Positions 1 through 9,038 of a stretch of 64,000 bases of DNA are shown here, one piece after another (the stretch's first letter is position 1; each line of letters starts with the position of its first letter). This stretch comes from Sphingomonadaceae bacterium (GTDB lineage Bacteria; Pseudomonadota; Alphaproteobacteria; Sphingomonadales; Sphingomonadaceae), in NCBI GenBank assembly GCA_025359445.1, contig JANYGB010000051.1, positions 151,094 through 215,093 on the forward strand. Direction: 5' to 3'. The translations under genes were made by a program, and so were the position numbers. The notes below the pieces were generated by a model. The model searched no databases. It worked only from the letters and a program-made list of their open reading frames with translations, and was not told where the DNA came from.

Positions 1-2
1 CG

Positions 3-2045
3 GTCGGTGCGACCAAGATCATCGTGGAACCCGATCTGCCGCGCCAGATCACTTACGGCATTCTGCGCCCATGGCGGCCGGTGCATGACACGATTGTCTA
101 CAATCAGGGGATCATGGTCGATTCGCTGGCGCAGGCAATTATCAACCGCCGGCTTGAGGCACGCGCCCGCGCTGGGGGCAGCTATCTGTCCGCGCAAGTC
201 AGTCAGGAAAAAACCGCGCGCTCTGCTAATGTGACCTACGTCGCGATCACACCACTGGGCACCGATTGGAAGACCGCGCTGACTGACGCCCGCGCGGTGA
301 TCGCCGATGCCATCGCCAAGCCGCCAACCCAGGCCGAGATCGATCGCGAAGCCAAGGAATTCGGCGTCGCCTTCGAAAGCTCGGTCGAGCAGCGCCGGCT
401 GCTGCCGGGATCGAAGCTGGCTGATGACATGGTGGCCGCGCTTGATATCCGCGAGACGATTGCCTCGCCCGAAACCGTGCTTGGCATCTTCACCCGCTCG
501 CGCTCAATGTTCACCCCGGCCAATGTCCAGGCGCACACGCGCAATCTGTTTCAGGGCACGGTGACCCGCGGGATCTATGTCACTCCAGTCGCGAGCGAGG
601 CCAACGCTGCGTCGCTGAGCATGGCGCTGGCCAGCCGGGTGACCGCGAATGGCGGATCGCGGGTCGATGCGGGGCCAATCAGTTTCGCCGGCTTGCCGGC
701 AATCGGCACTGCGCAACAGCCGGTCGTAACAAAGCCGACCGGACTGCTCGAGATCGAGCAGCTCGACTTTGCCAACGGGGTCAAGGTGCTGCTGTGGCCA
801 ACCGACAACGAACCCGGCCGGGTGACACTCAAGGTGCGCTTTGGTGCGGGCTGGCGTGCGTTCACCGCCGACAATGCAGCTTACGCCACGCTGGGTAATC
901 TCGCGCTGGTCGGTTCGGGCGAAGGCAAGCTGGGCCAAGAAGAGCTCGACAAGCTGATGACCGGGCGCAAGATGGGCTTCAACTTCAAGATTGACGATGG
1001 CAGCTTCGGCTTCTCCGCCGATACCCGCGCCGCCGACCTTGACGATCAGCTGTATCTGATGGCGGCCAAGTTCGCGACCCCGCGCTGGGATGCCAACCCG
1101 GTCATGCGTGCGCAGGCCGCCGCCAAGATTAACTACGAAAGCTTTGCCACCAGCCCGCAAGGGGTCATCCAGCGCGATCTCAAGTTCTATCAGCGCGGCA
1201 AGAATTCGGTGTTCCAGACCCCGACCCCGGCGCAGATTTCTGCGACCACGCCCGAAGGCTTCCGCGCAGTATGGGCGCCGATCCTGGCGCAGGGTCCGAT
1301 CGAGATCCAGCTGTTTGGCGACTTCAAGCGGGATGCCGCGGTCGCGGCGCTAGCCAAGACCTTCGGCGCCTTGCCGGCGCGCGGCGACTTGCCGGCCGGG
1401 ACCGCTCCGGCGACTGCGCAGACGCTGGCCCCTTCGCCTGATCCGGTCTTGCTTTACCATCGCGGCGACCAGAATCAGGCCGCCGCCCTGATCGCCTGGC
1501 CGACCGGCGGCGGGATGGCCAATGTGCGCGAGAGCCGCCAGCTCGAAATCCTGACCCAGATCCTGCAGAACCGCATTCTCGATGCGATGCGCGAAAAGCT
1601 GGGTGAGGCCTATTCGCCGCAGGTTGCGAATGATTGGCCGGTCGATCTCCAAAGCGGCGGGGTGGTGTTTGCGCTGTCGCAGATGCAGCCCAAGGCAATC
1701 CCTGAATTTTTCACCGCAGCCGATAAAATCGCGGCCGATCTGGGCGAAACCCCGGTCACCCAGGATGAACTCGACCGGGTCACCGAGCCGCTCAAGCAAC
1801 AACTGACTCGGGCCTCGACCAGCAGCGCGTTCTTCATGTTCCTGCTCGAAGGCGCGACGCAGGAGCCGTCGCGGTTCGGCACGGTGACCGGGATGATGTC
1901 CGATTACACCGAGACGACCCCGGCAGCGATGCAGGCATTGGCGCGCAAGTACCTGACGCGCGGGACCAGTTGGCGCATGGTAGTCCTGCCGCAGGGGCAG
2001 ACGCTGAGCACGCGGCTGTCACCAGCGGGGCCCGCTGGCAGGTAA
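3..2045 (+). CDS. M16 family zinc peptidase, C-terminal part (5' truncated by window)
   Basis: The open frame runs into the left edge of the window, so the N-terminus and the expected HxxEH zinc-binding motif lie outside. The visible 680 residues have the duplicated M16 layout: an insulinase/pitrilysin-like middle domain, a second domain opening with 'LDFANGVKVLLWPTDNEPG' and an inactive C-terminal lobe ending in 'MREKLGEAYSP'. This segment resembles the second half of the complete M16 lipoprotein at 47306-50170, so the two are probably paralogues. Likely a periplasmic or outer-membrane-anchored peptidase, but the signal sequence cannot be seen. The substrate is unknown. A GTG at 24 is an internal codon, not the start. 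Confidence 0.85.
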   Translation, partial: VGATKIIVEPDLPRQITYGILRPWRPVHDTIVYNQGIMVDSLAQAIINRRLEARARAGGSYLSAQVSQEKTARSANVTYVAITPLGTDWKTALTDARAVIADAIAKPPTQAEIDREAKEFGVAFESSVEQRRLLPGSKLADDMVAALDIRETIASPETVLGIFTRSRSMFTPANVQAHTRNLFQGTVTRGIYVTPVASEANAASLSMALASRVTANGGSRVDAGPISFAGLPAIGTAQQPVVTKPTGLLEIEQLDFANGVKVLLWPTDNEPGRVTLKVRFGAGWRAFTADNAAYATLGNLALVGSGEGKLGQEELDKLMTGRKMGFNFKIDDGSFGFSADTRAADLDDQLYLMAAKFATPRWDANPVMRAQAAAKINYESFATSPQGVIQRDLKFYQRGKNSVFQTPTPAQISATTPEGFRAVWAPILAQGPIEIQLFGDFKRDAAVAALAKTFGALPARGDLPAGTAPATAQTLAPSPDPVLLYHRGDQNQAAALIAWPTGGGMANVRESRQLEILTQILQNRILDAMREKLGEAYSPQVANDWPVDLQSGGVVFALSQMQPKAIPEFFTAADKIAADLGETPVTQDELDRVTEPLKQQLTRASTSSAFFMFLLEGATQEPSRFGTVTGMMSDYTETTPAAMQALARKYLTRGTSWRMVVLPQGQTLSTRLSPAGPAGR

Positions 2046-2047
2046 TG

Positions 2048-2070
2048 TCCGCGTAACAAAATTACGCGGA
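2048..2070 (+). terminator. Hairpin after the M16 gene
   Basis: A perfect 9-bp stem (TCCGCGTAA / TTACGCGGA) with a 5-nt A-rich loop begins 3 nt after the stop codon. No T-run follows, so it could be a weak terminator or an mRNA 3'-end stabiliser. Confidence 0.45.
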
Positions 2071-2151
2071 TCATACCCGGCGCTTTGCATGTTTTGCAAT
2101 CGCGAGCGCATGGGGCTATGGGCCGCGCTTTCCTGAGCGGAGCATTTCGAA

Positions 2152-3525
2152 TTGGCGCAGAACTGGACCCCCCAAAGCTGGCAGAACAAGGAAGCCCGGC
2201 ACCTGCCGAGCTATCCTGATACGGCTGCGCTGGGCGGCGTCTTGGGTACCATCAGCAACTTCCCGCCGCTGGTCTTTGCCGGCGAAGCGCGCGCGCTGAA
2301 GGCTGACCTTGCGCAAGTTGCGGCGGGCAAGGGCTTTCTGCTCCAGGGCGGCGATTGCGCTGAAAGCTTTGCCGAGTTCCACCCCAACAACATCCGCGAC
2401 ACCTTCCGCGTGCTGCTCCAAATGGCTGTGGTGCTGACTTTTGCAGGCAAGCAGCCGGTGATCAAGGTCGGGCGCATGGCAGGGCAATTCGCCAAGCCGC
2501 GCAGCTCGCCGGTCGAGGTGATCGACGGCGTAGAACTGCCAAGCTATCTGGGTGATAATATCAATGGGATTGAATTCACGCCTGAGGCGCGCATTCCCGA
2601 TCCGCAGCGGCTGCTCCAGGCTTATTCTCAATCAGCCTCGACGCTCAACCTGCTGCGCGCCTTCTCGACCGGCGGCTATGCCAACTTGCGCCAGGTCCAC
2701 CAGTGGACGCTCGATTTCATGGGGCGGAGTCCTTGGGCTGACAAGTTCGCGCAAACCGCTGACCGGATCGGTGAGGCGATGGACTTCATGGCCGCTTGCG
2801 GGATCGATCCGATGACCGTGCCGCAGCTGCAGGGGACCAGCTTTTATACCAGCCACGAGGCGCTCCACCTCAAATATGAAGAGGCGATGACCCGGCAGGA
2901 TTCGCTGACCGGGGACTGGTACGATACCAGCGCGCACATGTTGTGGATCGGCGACCGGACCCGGTTCGAAGGCTCGGCGCATGTTGAGTTCCTGCGCGGC
3001 GTGGGCAATCCGCTCGGCATGAAATGCGGCCCGAGCATGAGCCCCGACGAACTGCTGCGCCAACTCGATCTGCTCAACCCGGGCCGCGAGCCTGGACGGA
3101 TCACGCTGATCAGCCGGTTCGGCGATGACAAGGTCGAGGCCGGACTGCCGCCTCTGGTTCGCGCGGTGAAGCGCGAGGGCCATCCGGTGGTGTGGAGCTG
3201 CGATCCGATGCACGGCAACGTGATCAAGGCCAGTTCTGGCTATAAAACGCGGCCGTTCGACCGGATTCTGGGCGAAGTGCGCGGCTTCTTCGCGGTGCAC
3301 CGCGCCGAGGGCACCCATGCCGGCGGCATCCATATCGAAATGACCGGGCAGGATGTGACCGAATGCATGGGCGGCGCGGTGGCGATCAGTTCGGAAAGCC
3401 TGGCTGACCGCTATCACACCCACTGCGACCCCCGGCTTAACGCCGCGCAGTCGATCGAGCTCGCCTTCTTGCTCGCCGAAATGCTCAACCTCGAGGCCGT
3501 GGACCGCGCCCAGCGCGCGGCATGA
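2152..3525 (+). CDS. Class II 3-deoxy-7-phosphoheptulonate (DAHP) synthase
   Basis: Condenses phosphoenolpyruvate and erythrose 4-phosphate, the first step of the shikimate pathway to aromatic amino acids; cytoplasmic. The 457-aa length and the start '[15 protein letters not shown]' are typical of the plant/mycobacterial class II family. 'GGDCAESF' (about residues 66-73, with the metal-ligand Cys) and '[12 protein letters not shown]' (about 107-118, phosphate binding) are present, as are '[17 protein letters not shown]' and 'DPMHGN'. The start is TTG, preceded by a purine-rich GAGCGGAG. A spermidine-synthase-like gene follows after 28 nt and may be cotranscribed. No regulatory leader was recognised. 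The exact paralogue name (aroF, aroG or aroH) cannot be decided from sequence. Confidence 0.95.
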   Translation: MAQNWTPQSWQNKEARHLPSYPDTAALGGVLGTISNFPPLVFAGEARALKADLAQVAAGKGFLLQGGDCAESFAEFHPNNIRDTFRVLLQMAVVLTFAGKQPVIKVGRMAGQFAKPRSSPVEVIDGVELPSYLGDNINGIEFTPEARIPDPQRLLQAYSQSASTLNLLRAFSTGGYANLRQVHQWTLDFMGRSPWADKFAQTADRIGEAMDFMAACGIDPMTVPQLQGTSFYTSHEALHLKYEEAMTRQDSLTGDWYDTSAHMLWIGDRTRFEGSAHVEFLRGVGNPLGMKCGPSMSPDELLRQLDLLNPGREPGRITLISRFGDDKVEAGLPPLVRAVKREGHPVVWSCDPMHGNVIKASSGYKTRPFDRILGEVRGFFAVHRAEGTHAGGIHIEMTGQDVTECMGGAVAISSESLADRYHTHCDPRLNAAQSIELAFLLAEMLNLEAVDRAQRAA

Positions 3526-3553
3526 CGCTTCGGCAAGATCAGGGTGACCGGTC

Positions 3554-4228
3554 GTGATCGCGCGCGAATTGCTCGGCACTGCGCAAGTGCCCGGCGGCGA
3601 GGAACTCAAACTCTTTAAGCACGACCGCGATTTCATGATCGTGATGGGCCACAACGAGCTGATGAGCACGCGCATGCGTACTTCGGAAGAGGCGCTTGCC
3701 GTCATGACGATCGAGCGGCTCGAAGGACGCCGTTCGCCGCATCTGCTGGTTGGCGGCTATGGCATGGGTTTCACCCTGCGCGCGGCCTTGGCGAAACTGG
3801 ACAAGGATGCCCGGATCATCGTCGCCGAGCTGGTGCCCGAGATTATCGACTGGGCGAAGGGGCCGATGGCCGAGGTCACCGCCGGCTGCCTTGACGACCG
3901 GCGCGTGCGGCTGGTGCGCGGCGATGTCGGCGAAGCCATTCTGCTGGCCCCCGAACCGCTCGATGCGATCCTCCTCGATGTCGACAACGGCCCCGACGGA
4001 TTGGTCCGCCCCGACAACAACAAGCTCTATGGCAAAGCCGGGCTGCACAACGCACGCCGGGCGCTCAGCCCCGGTGGCATTCTGGCGGTGTGGTCAGCAG
4101 ACAAGGATCCCAAGTTCGCCCGCCGGCTCGAAGATGTCGGGTTCGAGGTCGAAGAAGTCGAGATCCGCGCCCGCGCCAATGGCAAAGGCCCGCGCCACGT
4201 TATCTGGTTCGCGCGGCGGATCGACTGA
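3554..4228 (+). CDS. Spermidine synthase-like Rossmann methyltransferase-fold protein
   Basis: A 224-aa protein of the polyamine aminopropyltransferase superfamily. A glycine-rich nucleotide loop 'LLVGGYGMGFTLRAAL' (about 60-75), an acidic residue at the end of the next strand ('IIVAELVPEII') and 'DAILLDVDNGPDGLV' (about 138-152) match the family. It is shorter than genuine SpeE and lacks a clear N-terminal beta-strand domain, so polyamine synthesis should not be assumed; many such short proteins remain uncharacterised. The start is GTG. It lies 28 nt after the DAHP synthase gene and 64 nt before the secreted hydrolase. Confidence 0.8.
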   Translation: MIARELLGTAQVPGGEELKLFKHDRDFMIVMGHNELMSTRMRTSEEALAVMTIERLEGRRSPHLLVGGYGMGFTLRAALAKLDKDARIIVAELVPEIIDWAKGPMAEVTAGCLDDRRVRLVRGDVGEAILLAPEPLDAILLDVDNGPDGLVRPDNNKLYGKAGLHNARRALSPGGILAVWSADKDPKFARRLEDVGFEVEEVEIRARANGKGPRHVIWFARRID

Positions 4229-4292
4229 TAACCCCTTCTCAACGCGGCCAGAACTGATAGCTTCGGAGAAATGCTACAGGGGGCCACTGGTC

Positions 4293-6170
4293 ATGCGTAA
4301 ATTGCTGTTCACGTCGCTGCTGCTCGCCGCCACGCCGCTGCTGGCGCAAGCCACTATCGATCCGATGATGAACGACAAAGTGCTCAAGTACGATTGGGTC
4401 CGCCCGCAAGCCGATTTCGTCCGCCGCGTGGTGATGGTGCCGATGCGCGATGGGACCAAGCTGCTCACCGTGATCGTGTTCCGCAAGGGCACCCGCGACG
4501 GGCCGATGCTGCTCAGCCGCACGCCTTACGATGCCGACAAGGCGACCAGTCGCAACCGCAGCCAGAAGGTCGAGGAAGTGCTGGGCCAGCGTGACGCGCC
4601 ATTCGTCAACGATGGCTATATCATCGTCGTTCAGGATGTGCGCGGGCTGCACGGATCGGAGGGCGATTATGTGATGAACCGCCCGCTGTCGGGACCGCTC
4701 AACCCCACCGGGATCGATCACGCCACCGATGCCTATGACACGATTGACTGGCTGGTGAAGAACGTGCCGGAGAGCAACGGCAAGGTCGGGATCATCGGAT
4801 CAAGCTATCCCGGCTTCACCGCGCTGATGGCGCTGATCAATCCGCACCCGGCGCTGAAGGCCGCGGTGCCGCAATCGCCGATGGTCGATGGCTGGATGGG
4901 CGATGACTGGTTCCACAACGGCGCGTTCCGCACCTTCGCGTTCGATTACGATCTGGAGCAGACGGTCAAGGACGGCGGCGGGGTAGTCCCGGTCGGGACT
5001 GGGGACGATTACCAGACCTACCTTGATGCGGTTTCATCGGGCGGGTTTGCGAAGCTGTGGGGGATCGATCAGCTGCCCGCCGTGCGCAAGCTGATGGCGC
5101 ACCCAGCGTACGATGCTTACTGGCAGGAACAGGCGGTGGACAAGCTGCTCGCCGCCCGCAAGCTGACCGTGCCGACGCTGGTGATGCTCGGCCAGTGGGA
5201 CCAGGAAGACAGCTACGGCGCGCCGGCGGTGTTCAAGGCGATCAAGGCCGCACAGCCCGATGCGCCGATCACACTGGGGATCGGGCCGTGGCGGCATTCT
5301 GGCACCAATTACTTCGGCTCGCAGCTTGGCCCGATCCAGTTCGAGGGCGATACCGCGCTGCAGTTCCGGCTGAACTGGATCAAGCCGTTCTTCGATTGCC
5401 ACCTCAAGACCATGGCCCCGCCATGCAAGGCCATGCCCGCCGCGATTACGTACGCCACCGGGACCGATCGCTGGGAGACCGACTCCAAATGGCCTGCGGG
5501 CACCGAGGCACCGCTCTACCTGACTGACAAGTTCGGGCTCGCCTTCACCAAACCGGCGACCAGCGGCAGCGACGAATATGTCTCCGATCCGGCCAAGCCG
5601 GTGCCGTTCCTGCCGCGCCCGGTGCATATGAACGGCGATGCGTGGAAAACCTGGCTGGTACAGGACCAGCGCTTCGTCGATGGCCGCCCCGATGTGCTCA
5701 GCTACAGCACCCCGGTGCTGACCGCACCGGTCCACATCAAAGGCGCGCCCCGGGTCGATCTCCATGCGGCCACCTCGGGTCAGGACTCTGACTGGGTGGT
5801 CAAGCTGATCGATGTCTATCCGGCGGAACAATCGGTCAACGCAGGGCTAGCCGGGTATCAATTGGGCATCGGCATAGAATTATTCCGCGGCCGGTATGTC
5901 CACGGGTTCAGCACGCCAGCGCCCTTGAAGCCCGGCCAGACCTACAGTTTCGGCTGGCCGCTGCCCAATGTGAACCATGTGTTCCTGCCCGGTCACAAGA
6001 TCATGGTGCAGGTCCAGTCGAGCCTTTATCCGCTTTACGACCGCAACCCGCAGACCTGGGTCCCCTCGATCTTCGATGCCCCCGCGAGTGCCTACAAGAA
6101 AGCGCGGCAGACGGTGCGGTGGGGCGGCAGCGAAGCGAGCGCGGTGTGGCTGCCACTGGTCAGCGACTGA
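4293..6170 (+). CDS. Secreted CocE/NonD family alpha/beta hydrolase (X-Pro dipeptidyl-peptidase S15-like)
   Basis: A 625-aa serine hydrolase. The first 20 residues (MRKLLFTSLLLAATPLLAQA) are a clear Sec signal peptide, which fixes the start at 4293 although the frame is open further upstream. The catalytic serine is S171 in 'GIIGSSYPG' (GxSYxG of the S15/CocE family). The N-terminal 'RDGTKLLTVIVFRKG' and 'RTPYDA' are family hallmarks, 'GQWDQEDSYG' carries the probable catalytic Asp, and 'GIGPWRHSG' the catalytic His. The C-terminal jelly-roll domain includes 'DSDWVVKLIDVYP'. Such enzymes act on acyl esters, glutaryl-7-ACA-type amides or X-Pro peptides; the substrate here cannot be told. Acts in the periplasm or outside. 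Confidence 0.93.
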   Translation: MRKLLFTSLLLAATPLLAQATIDPMMNDKVLKYDWVRPQADFVRRVVMVPMRDGTKLLTVIVFRKGTRDGPMLLSRTPYDADKATSRNRSQKVEEVLGQRDAPFVNDGYIIVVQDVRGLHGSEGDYVMNRPLSGPLNPTGIDHATDAYDTIDWLVKNVPESNGKVGIIGSSYPGFTALMALINPHPALKAAVPQSPMVDGWMGDDWFHNGAFRTFAFDYDLEQTVKDGGGVVPVGTGDDYQTYLDAVSSGGFAKLWGIDQLPAVRKLMAHPAYDAYWQEQAVDKLLAARKLTVPTLVMLGQWDQEDSYGAPAVFKAIKAAQPDAPITLGIGPWRHSGTNYFGSQLGPIQFEGDTALQFRLNWIKPFFDCHLKTMAPPCKAMPAAITYATGTDRWETDSKWPAGTEAPLYLTDKFGLAFTKPATSGSDEYVSDPAKPVPFLPRPVHMNGDAWKTWLVQDQRFVDGRPDVLSYSTPVLTAPVHIKGAPRVDLHAATSGQDSDWVVKLIDVYPAEQSVNAGLAGYQLGIGIELFRGRYVHGFSTPAPLKPGQTYSFGWPLPNVNHVFLPGHKIMVQVQSSLYPLYDRNPQTWVPSIFDAPASAYKKARQTVRWGGSEASAVWLPLVSD

Positions 6171-6186
6171 GGCGCTTACACCGCGC

Positions 6187-6261
6187 TGGCTGGGGCGGAA
6201 GGATTCGAACCTTCGGTGCACGGTACCAAAAACCGTTGCCTTACCACTTGGCTACGCCCCA
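6187..6261 (-). tRNA. tRNA-Gln (TTG anticodon)
   Basis: On the minus strand a 75-nt cloverleaf starts TGGGGCGTAGCCAAG and ends in an encoded CCA. The acceptor stem TGGGGCG/CGCCCCA pairs perfectly, the T-arm carries GGTTCGAATCC, and the anticodon stem ACGGT/ACCGT holds the loop TTTTGGT, giving anticodon TTG. Confidence 0.97.
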
Positions 6262-6314
6262 ACAGCGACGCGCGCTCATAGCAGAGCATCCGTGCAAGGC
6301 AACTGTCGCCCGGC

Positions 6315-7178
6315 TCAAATTGTCCCCGGCTTCAACTTGTCGAAATCGCTCGCCGAATGCCGCTCGGTCAGGAAGGTGCCTTCCTCGCCCTGGCCGCGAT
6401 TGACCACCAGTCCGCGCCGGGTTGCCGGGCGGCTGTTGAGCTCCATCACCCAGCGCCCAACATTCTTGTATTCATCGAGGGCCAGGAAGGTTTTGGCGTC
6501 GTTGTAGGCAAGACCCCGGTAGAGCGCGCCGAGCCACGGGAAGGCGGCGAAATCCGCGATGCTGATCGCGTCACCCGCCAGGTACGGGCTTTCCGCCAGC
6601 CGCCGGTCGGCAACGTCGAACAGCCGCTTGGTCTCCATCGAATAACGATCGATCGCGTATTCGATCTTGACCGGGGCATAAGCGTAGAAGTGCCCGAACC
6701 CGCCGCCGATGAACGCCGCGCTGGCCATCTGCCACATCAGCCAACTGAGGCATTCGGCCCGGCCTTTGGCGTCAGTCGGAATAAACGCGCCGAATTTCTC
6801 AGCCAGATGCAGCAGCATCGCGCCGCTTTCGAACAGCCGGATCGGTTCCGGTCCCGACAAGTCGAGTAGCGCCGGGATCTTCGAATTGGGATTGATCGCG
6901 ACAAAGTCCGAACCGAACTGGTCGCCCTCACCAATGTTGATCAGCCACGCGTCATATTCCGCGCCGGAGTGCCCGGCGGCGAGCAGCTCCTCGAACATGA
7001 TGGTGACCTTCATGCCGTTGGGCGTGCCGAGCGAATAAAGCTGGAACGGATGATCCCCGCGCGGCAGCTTCTGCTCCTTTTGCGCGCCTGCCGTCGGCCG
7101 GTTGATCGCCGCAAAACGTCCGCCGTTTTCCTTGTTCCAGGTCCAGACGGCGGGCGGGGTGTATTCGGTCTCAGTCAT
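6315..7178 (-). CDS. yghU: YghU-like glutathione-dependent disulfide-bond oxidoreductase (GST superfamily)
   Basis: A 287-aa protein opening 'MTETEYTPPAVWTWNKENG', the extended N-terminus that marks the YghU/Nu-class GSTs, followed by 'FQLYSLGTPNGMKVTIMFEE' where the TPNGxK loop binds glutathione. The thioredoxin-like half covers about 45-135 ('NPNSKIPALLDLSG' has the cis-Pro), and the helical half about 145-280 with 'SIADFAAFPWL'. Known YghU proteins bind two glutathiones and reduce disulfides; that activity is inferred here from homology. ilvE lies upstream on the same strand, separated by 324 bp containing a palindromic repeat, so independent transcription is likely. Confidence 0.93.
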   Translation of the reverse strand: MTETEYTPPAVWTWNKENGGRFAAINRPTAGAQKEQKLPRGDHPFQLYSLGTPNGMKVTIMFEELLAAGHSGAEYDAWLINIGEGDQFGSDFVAINPNSKIPALLDLSGPEPIRLFESGAMLLHLAEKFGAFIPTDAKGRAECLSWLMWQMASAAFIGGGFGHFYAYAPVKIEYAIDRYSMETKRLFDVADRRLAESPYLAGDAISIADFAAFPWLGALYRGLAYNDAKTFLALDEYKNVGRWVMELNSRPATRRGLVVNRGQGEEGTFLTERHSASDFDKLKPGTI

Positions 7179-7203
7179 TTCTCGTCCTCAGTGTCGCGGG
7201 GAA

Positions 7204-7228
7204 AGGTCACACGAAAGTCACACTTAGC
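7204..7228 (-). promoter_or_regulatory. Tandem 11-bp direct repeat upstream of the YghU-like gene
   Basis: Read on the minus strand, GTGTGACTTTC is followed directly by GTGTGACCTTT, two copies with one mismatch in 11 and exactly one helical turn apart. They end about 25 nt before the start codon. The arrangement suggests a regulator binding site; the protein is unknown. Confidence 0.3.
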
Positions 7229-7353
7229 GCAAGGGGCGGCGATACCGACGCCCGCTCAATTCTGGTCGGTGCGATGCTGCAATACGCGGAGATACGGCAT
7301 GCCCGCAGCTTGGCAGGTTAACGCACTGTAGGAAAGCGGGGAACGGTGCCGAA

Positions 7354-7500
7354 ATAACCCCTCCGTCAGCCGCCTGCGGCGTCTGCCACCTCCCCATTTG
7401 CACTGCGTGACAATGGAGAGGATCTGACTTACTTTTAATCCTCTCCATTTTGCGAAGCCAAATGGGGAGGTGGCGCGCGCGTAGCGCGTGACAGCGGGGT
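7354..7500. repeat. Palindromic intergenic repeat, family A, copy 1 (half-units in swapped order)
   Basis: It contains CCCCTCCGTC, GCCACCTCCCCATTT and AATGGAGAGGATC on the plus strand, followed by the inverted half-unit CCTCTCCATTTTGCG, AAATGGGGAGGTGGC and CAGCGGGG. The same blocks occur at 10562-10708 and 17079-17232 but in the opposite order (AT-rich ends outside there, inside here). It fills most of the 324 bp gap 7179-7502; the rest holds only the tandem 11-bp repeat by the YghU-like start and no gene. Confidence 0.85.
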
Positions 7501-7502
7501 CT

Positions 7503-8603
7503 CTACCCCAGCCTGACCACCCAGCCATGCGGATCGGGCGTTTCGCCGCGCTGGATTGCGGTTAGCCGCGCCTTGAGTTTGCCGGTGAGTTGGCCGGGGC
7601 CGCCGCTGCCGATGGTAAACTCGCCGTCGTGGTCGGCGACTGTGCCGACGGGCGTAACCACCGCCGCGGTGCCGCAGGCGAACACTTCGACCAGCTTTCC
7701 CGAGGCGGCATCGGCGCGCCATTGGTCGAGGCTGTAGCGATCTTCGCGCACGGTCAGTCCTTCGTCACGGGCGAGCATTATCAGGCTGTCGCGGGTAACG
7801 CCCGGCAGGATCGTGCCGGTCAGCGGGGGGGTCAGCAGAGTGCCGTCTTCGAAGACGAAGAACAGGTTCATGCCGCCCAGTTCCTCGACCCATTTGTGCT
7901 CCGCCGCATCGAGGAACAACACCTGATCGTGACCGCGTTCGAAGGCTTCCTTGGTCGGGACCAAGCTGGCTGCATAATTGCCGCCGCATTTGGCCGCGCC
8001 GGTGCCGCCGGGCGCCGCGCGGGTATAGTCCGAAACCCAGATCGACACCGCTGATGCGCCGCTTTTGAAATAGTTGCCCGCCGGGCTGGCGATAACGATG
8101 AATTTGTAGCTCTTGGCTGGACGCACGCCAAGGAACGCCTCGGTCGCGATCATGAACGGGCGCAGGTATATTGTGCCGCCTTCAACTTCGGGGAACCAGT
8201 CGCGGTCCATCGCAACCAGTTCCTCGATTGCGGCGAGGAACAGTTCGGGCGGCAGTTCTGGCATGGCGAGCCGCTGTGCCGACGCGTTGAGCCGTGCGGC
8301 GTTGGCTTGGGGCCGGAACAGCGCCATCGAGCCGTCGGGGTGGCGATAGGCCTTGAGCCCCTCGAATATTTCCTGCGCGTAATGCAGCACCGATGCGGCG
8401 GGATCGAGCATGATTGGGCCATAAGGGACGACCGCGGGATCATGCCAGCCAAGCTCTTCGGACCAGTCGATCGTGACCATGTGATCGGTGAAGGCGGCAC
8501 CGAATCCGGGGTTGGCCAGAATGTTCGCGCGCACCTCGGCCGAACGCGGGGCGGGGTTGGCGGTGTGCGCAAAGCGCGTGGCGGGCTCGGCCAGACTTGC
8601 CAT
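7503..8603 (-). CDS. ilvE: Branched-chain amino-acid aminotransferase (class IV PLP enzyme, BCAT II type)
   Basis: Transfers amino groups between glutamate and the keto acids of Leu, Ile and Val; cytoplasmic. The 366-aa protein has the eukaryote-like BCAT II layout: 'YAQEIFEGLKAYRHPDGS' (about 75-92), 'PFMIATEAFLGVRPAKSYKF', the PLP-lysine segment 'GGTGAAKCGGNYAAS', and 'VEELGGMNLFFVFEDG'. The start ATG is preceded by GAAGGAA. The C-terminal boundary abuts family A repeat copy 1. leuB lies about 4 kb away in the opposite orientation, so the branched-chain genes do not form an operon here. No Leu/Ile/Val-rich leader peptide lies directly upstream. Confidence 0.96.
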   Translation of the reverse strand: MASLAEPATRFAHTANPAPRSAEVRANILANPGFGAAFTDHMVTIDWSEELGWHDPAVVPYGPIMLDPAASVLHYAQEIFEGLKAYRHPDGSMALFRPQANAARLNASAQRLAMPELPPELFLAAIEELVAMDRDWFPEVEGGTIYLRPFMIATEAFLGVRPAKSYKFIVIASPAGNYFKSGASAVSIWVSDYTRAAPGGTGAAKCGGNYAASLVPTKEAFERGHDQVLFLDAAEHKWVEELGGMNLFFVFEDGTLLTPPLTGTILPGVTRDSLIMLARDEGLTVREDRYSLDQWRADAASGKLVEVFACGTAAVVTPVGTVADHDGEFTIGSGGPGQLTGKLKARLTAIQRGETPDPHGWVVRLG

Positions 8604-8736
8604 GGGAATCGGTTCCTTCGACTTTCGCTGCGCATCTTGTATGAAAGTTGCGTGATATGCAAGGCGGGGGCAATAATAACAAAGACACTATTTCGCTTTA
8701 CTGCATACGCTGATTTGAAGGATTCTCCAAACCCAA

Positions 8737-8859
8737 CCCCGTTTGTGGTGAGGAGGGACTGAGCGGAGCGAAAGCCTGTCTCGAACCACCGCACGCAACG
8801 CGTGATCCTTCGAGACGGCCTTCAGCCAGAAGCTTCAAGCCTCCTCAGGACGAGCGGGG
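8737..8859. repeat. Palindromic intergenic repeat, family B
   Basis: The outer arms pair imperfectly (CCCCGTTTGTGGTGAGGAGG with CCTCCTCAGGACGAGCGGGG) and the inner arms GTCTCGAA/TTCGAGAC pair perfectly. The GTCTCGAA...TTCGAGAC core flanked by CTGAGGAG-like arms is a dispersed repeat type I associate with sphingomonad genomes. Single copy in this window. Confidence 0.65.
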
Positions 8860-8884
8860 TTTGAGGAATGGACGCAGCAAGCCC

Positions 8885-8926
8885 AAAAATGAGGAGGGCC
8901 GCTTCGGCTATGCCAGAAGCGACCCT
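8885..8926 (-). terminator. Intrinsic terminator of the mini-gene unit
   Basis: On the minus strand an 11-bp stem AGGGTCGCTTC/GAAGCGGCCCT (one G-T pair) encloses a smaller GGC-ATA-GCC stem and is followed by CCTCATTTTT. This is a textbook rho-independent terminator facing ilvE. Confidence 0.75.
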
Positions 8927-8981
8927 CGACATGGTCAGCGGCCGGAAGTGCCGCTCACGAAACCTCTATCGCTGGTTTAGG

Positions 8982-9038
8982 TCAGCGATAATGCTCCGTT
9001 GTACGGATTACCGACCCCTCTGCTGAACCATGAGACAT
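8982..9038 (-). CDS. Putative 18-aa peptide or leader frame with an exceptionally strong ribosome-binding site
   Basis: The minus strand reads AAAGGAGGTGACCG immediately before ATG. Eleven consecutive bases (AAAGGAGGTGA) are complementary to the 3' end of 16S rRNA, far better than at the neighbouring genes. The frame encodes MSHGSAEGSVIRTTEHYR and a stop. The stop codon lies inside a perfect 8-bp hairpin (TATCGCTG/CAGCGATA), followed by a second hairpin (AGCGGC/GCCGCT) and the terminator at 8885-8926. I do not recognise the peptide. It could be a true microprotein, a regulatory leader peptide, or a small RNA whose SD-like stretch has another role. Confidence 0.45.
   Translation of the reverse strand: MSHGSAEGSVIRTTEHYR

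Noticed and set aside
7354..7500. Small open frames inside the family A repeats
   Set aside because: The frames arise from the repeat sequence itself and are not shared in frame among copies.
8604..8736. Branched-chain amino-acid attenuator in front of ilvE
   Set aside because: No leader frame rich in Leu, Ile or Val codons and no terminator hairpin next to the ilvE start.
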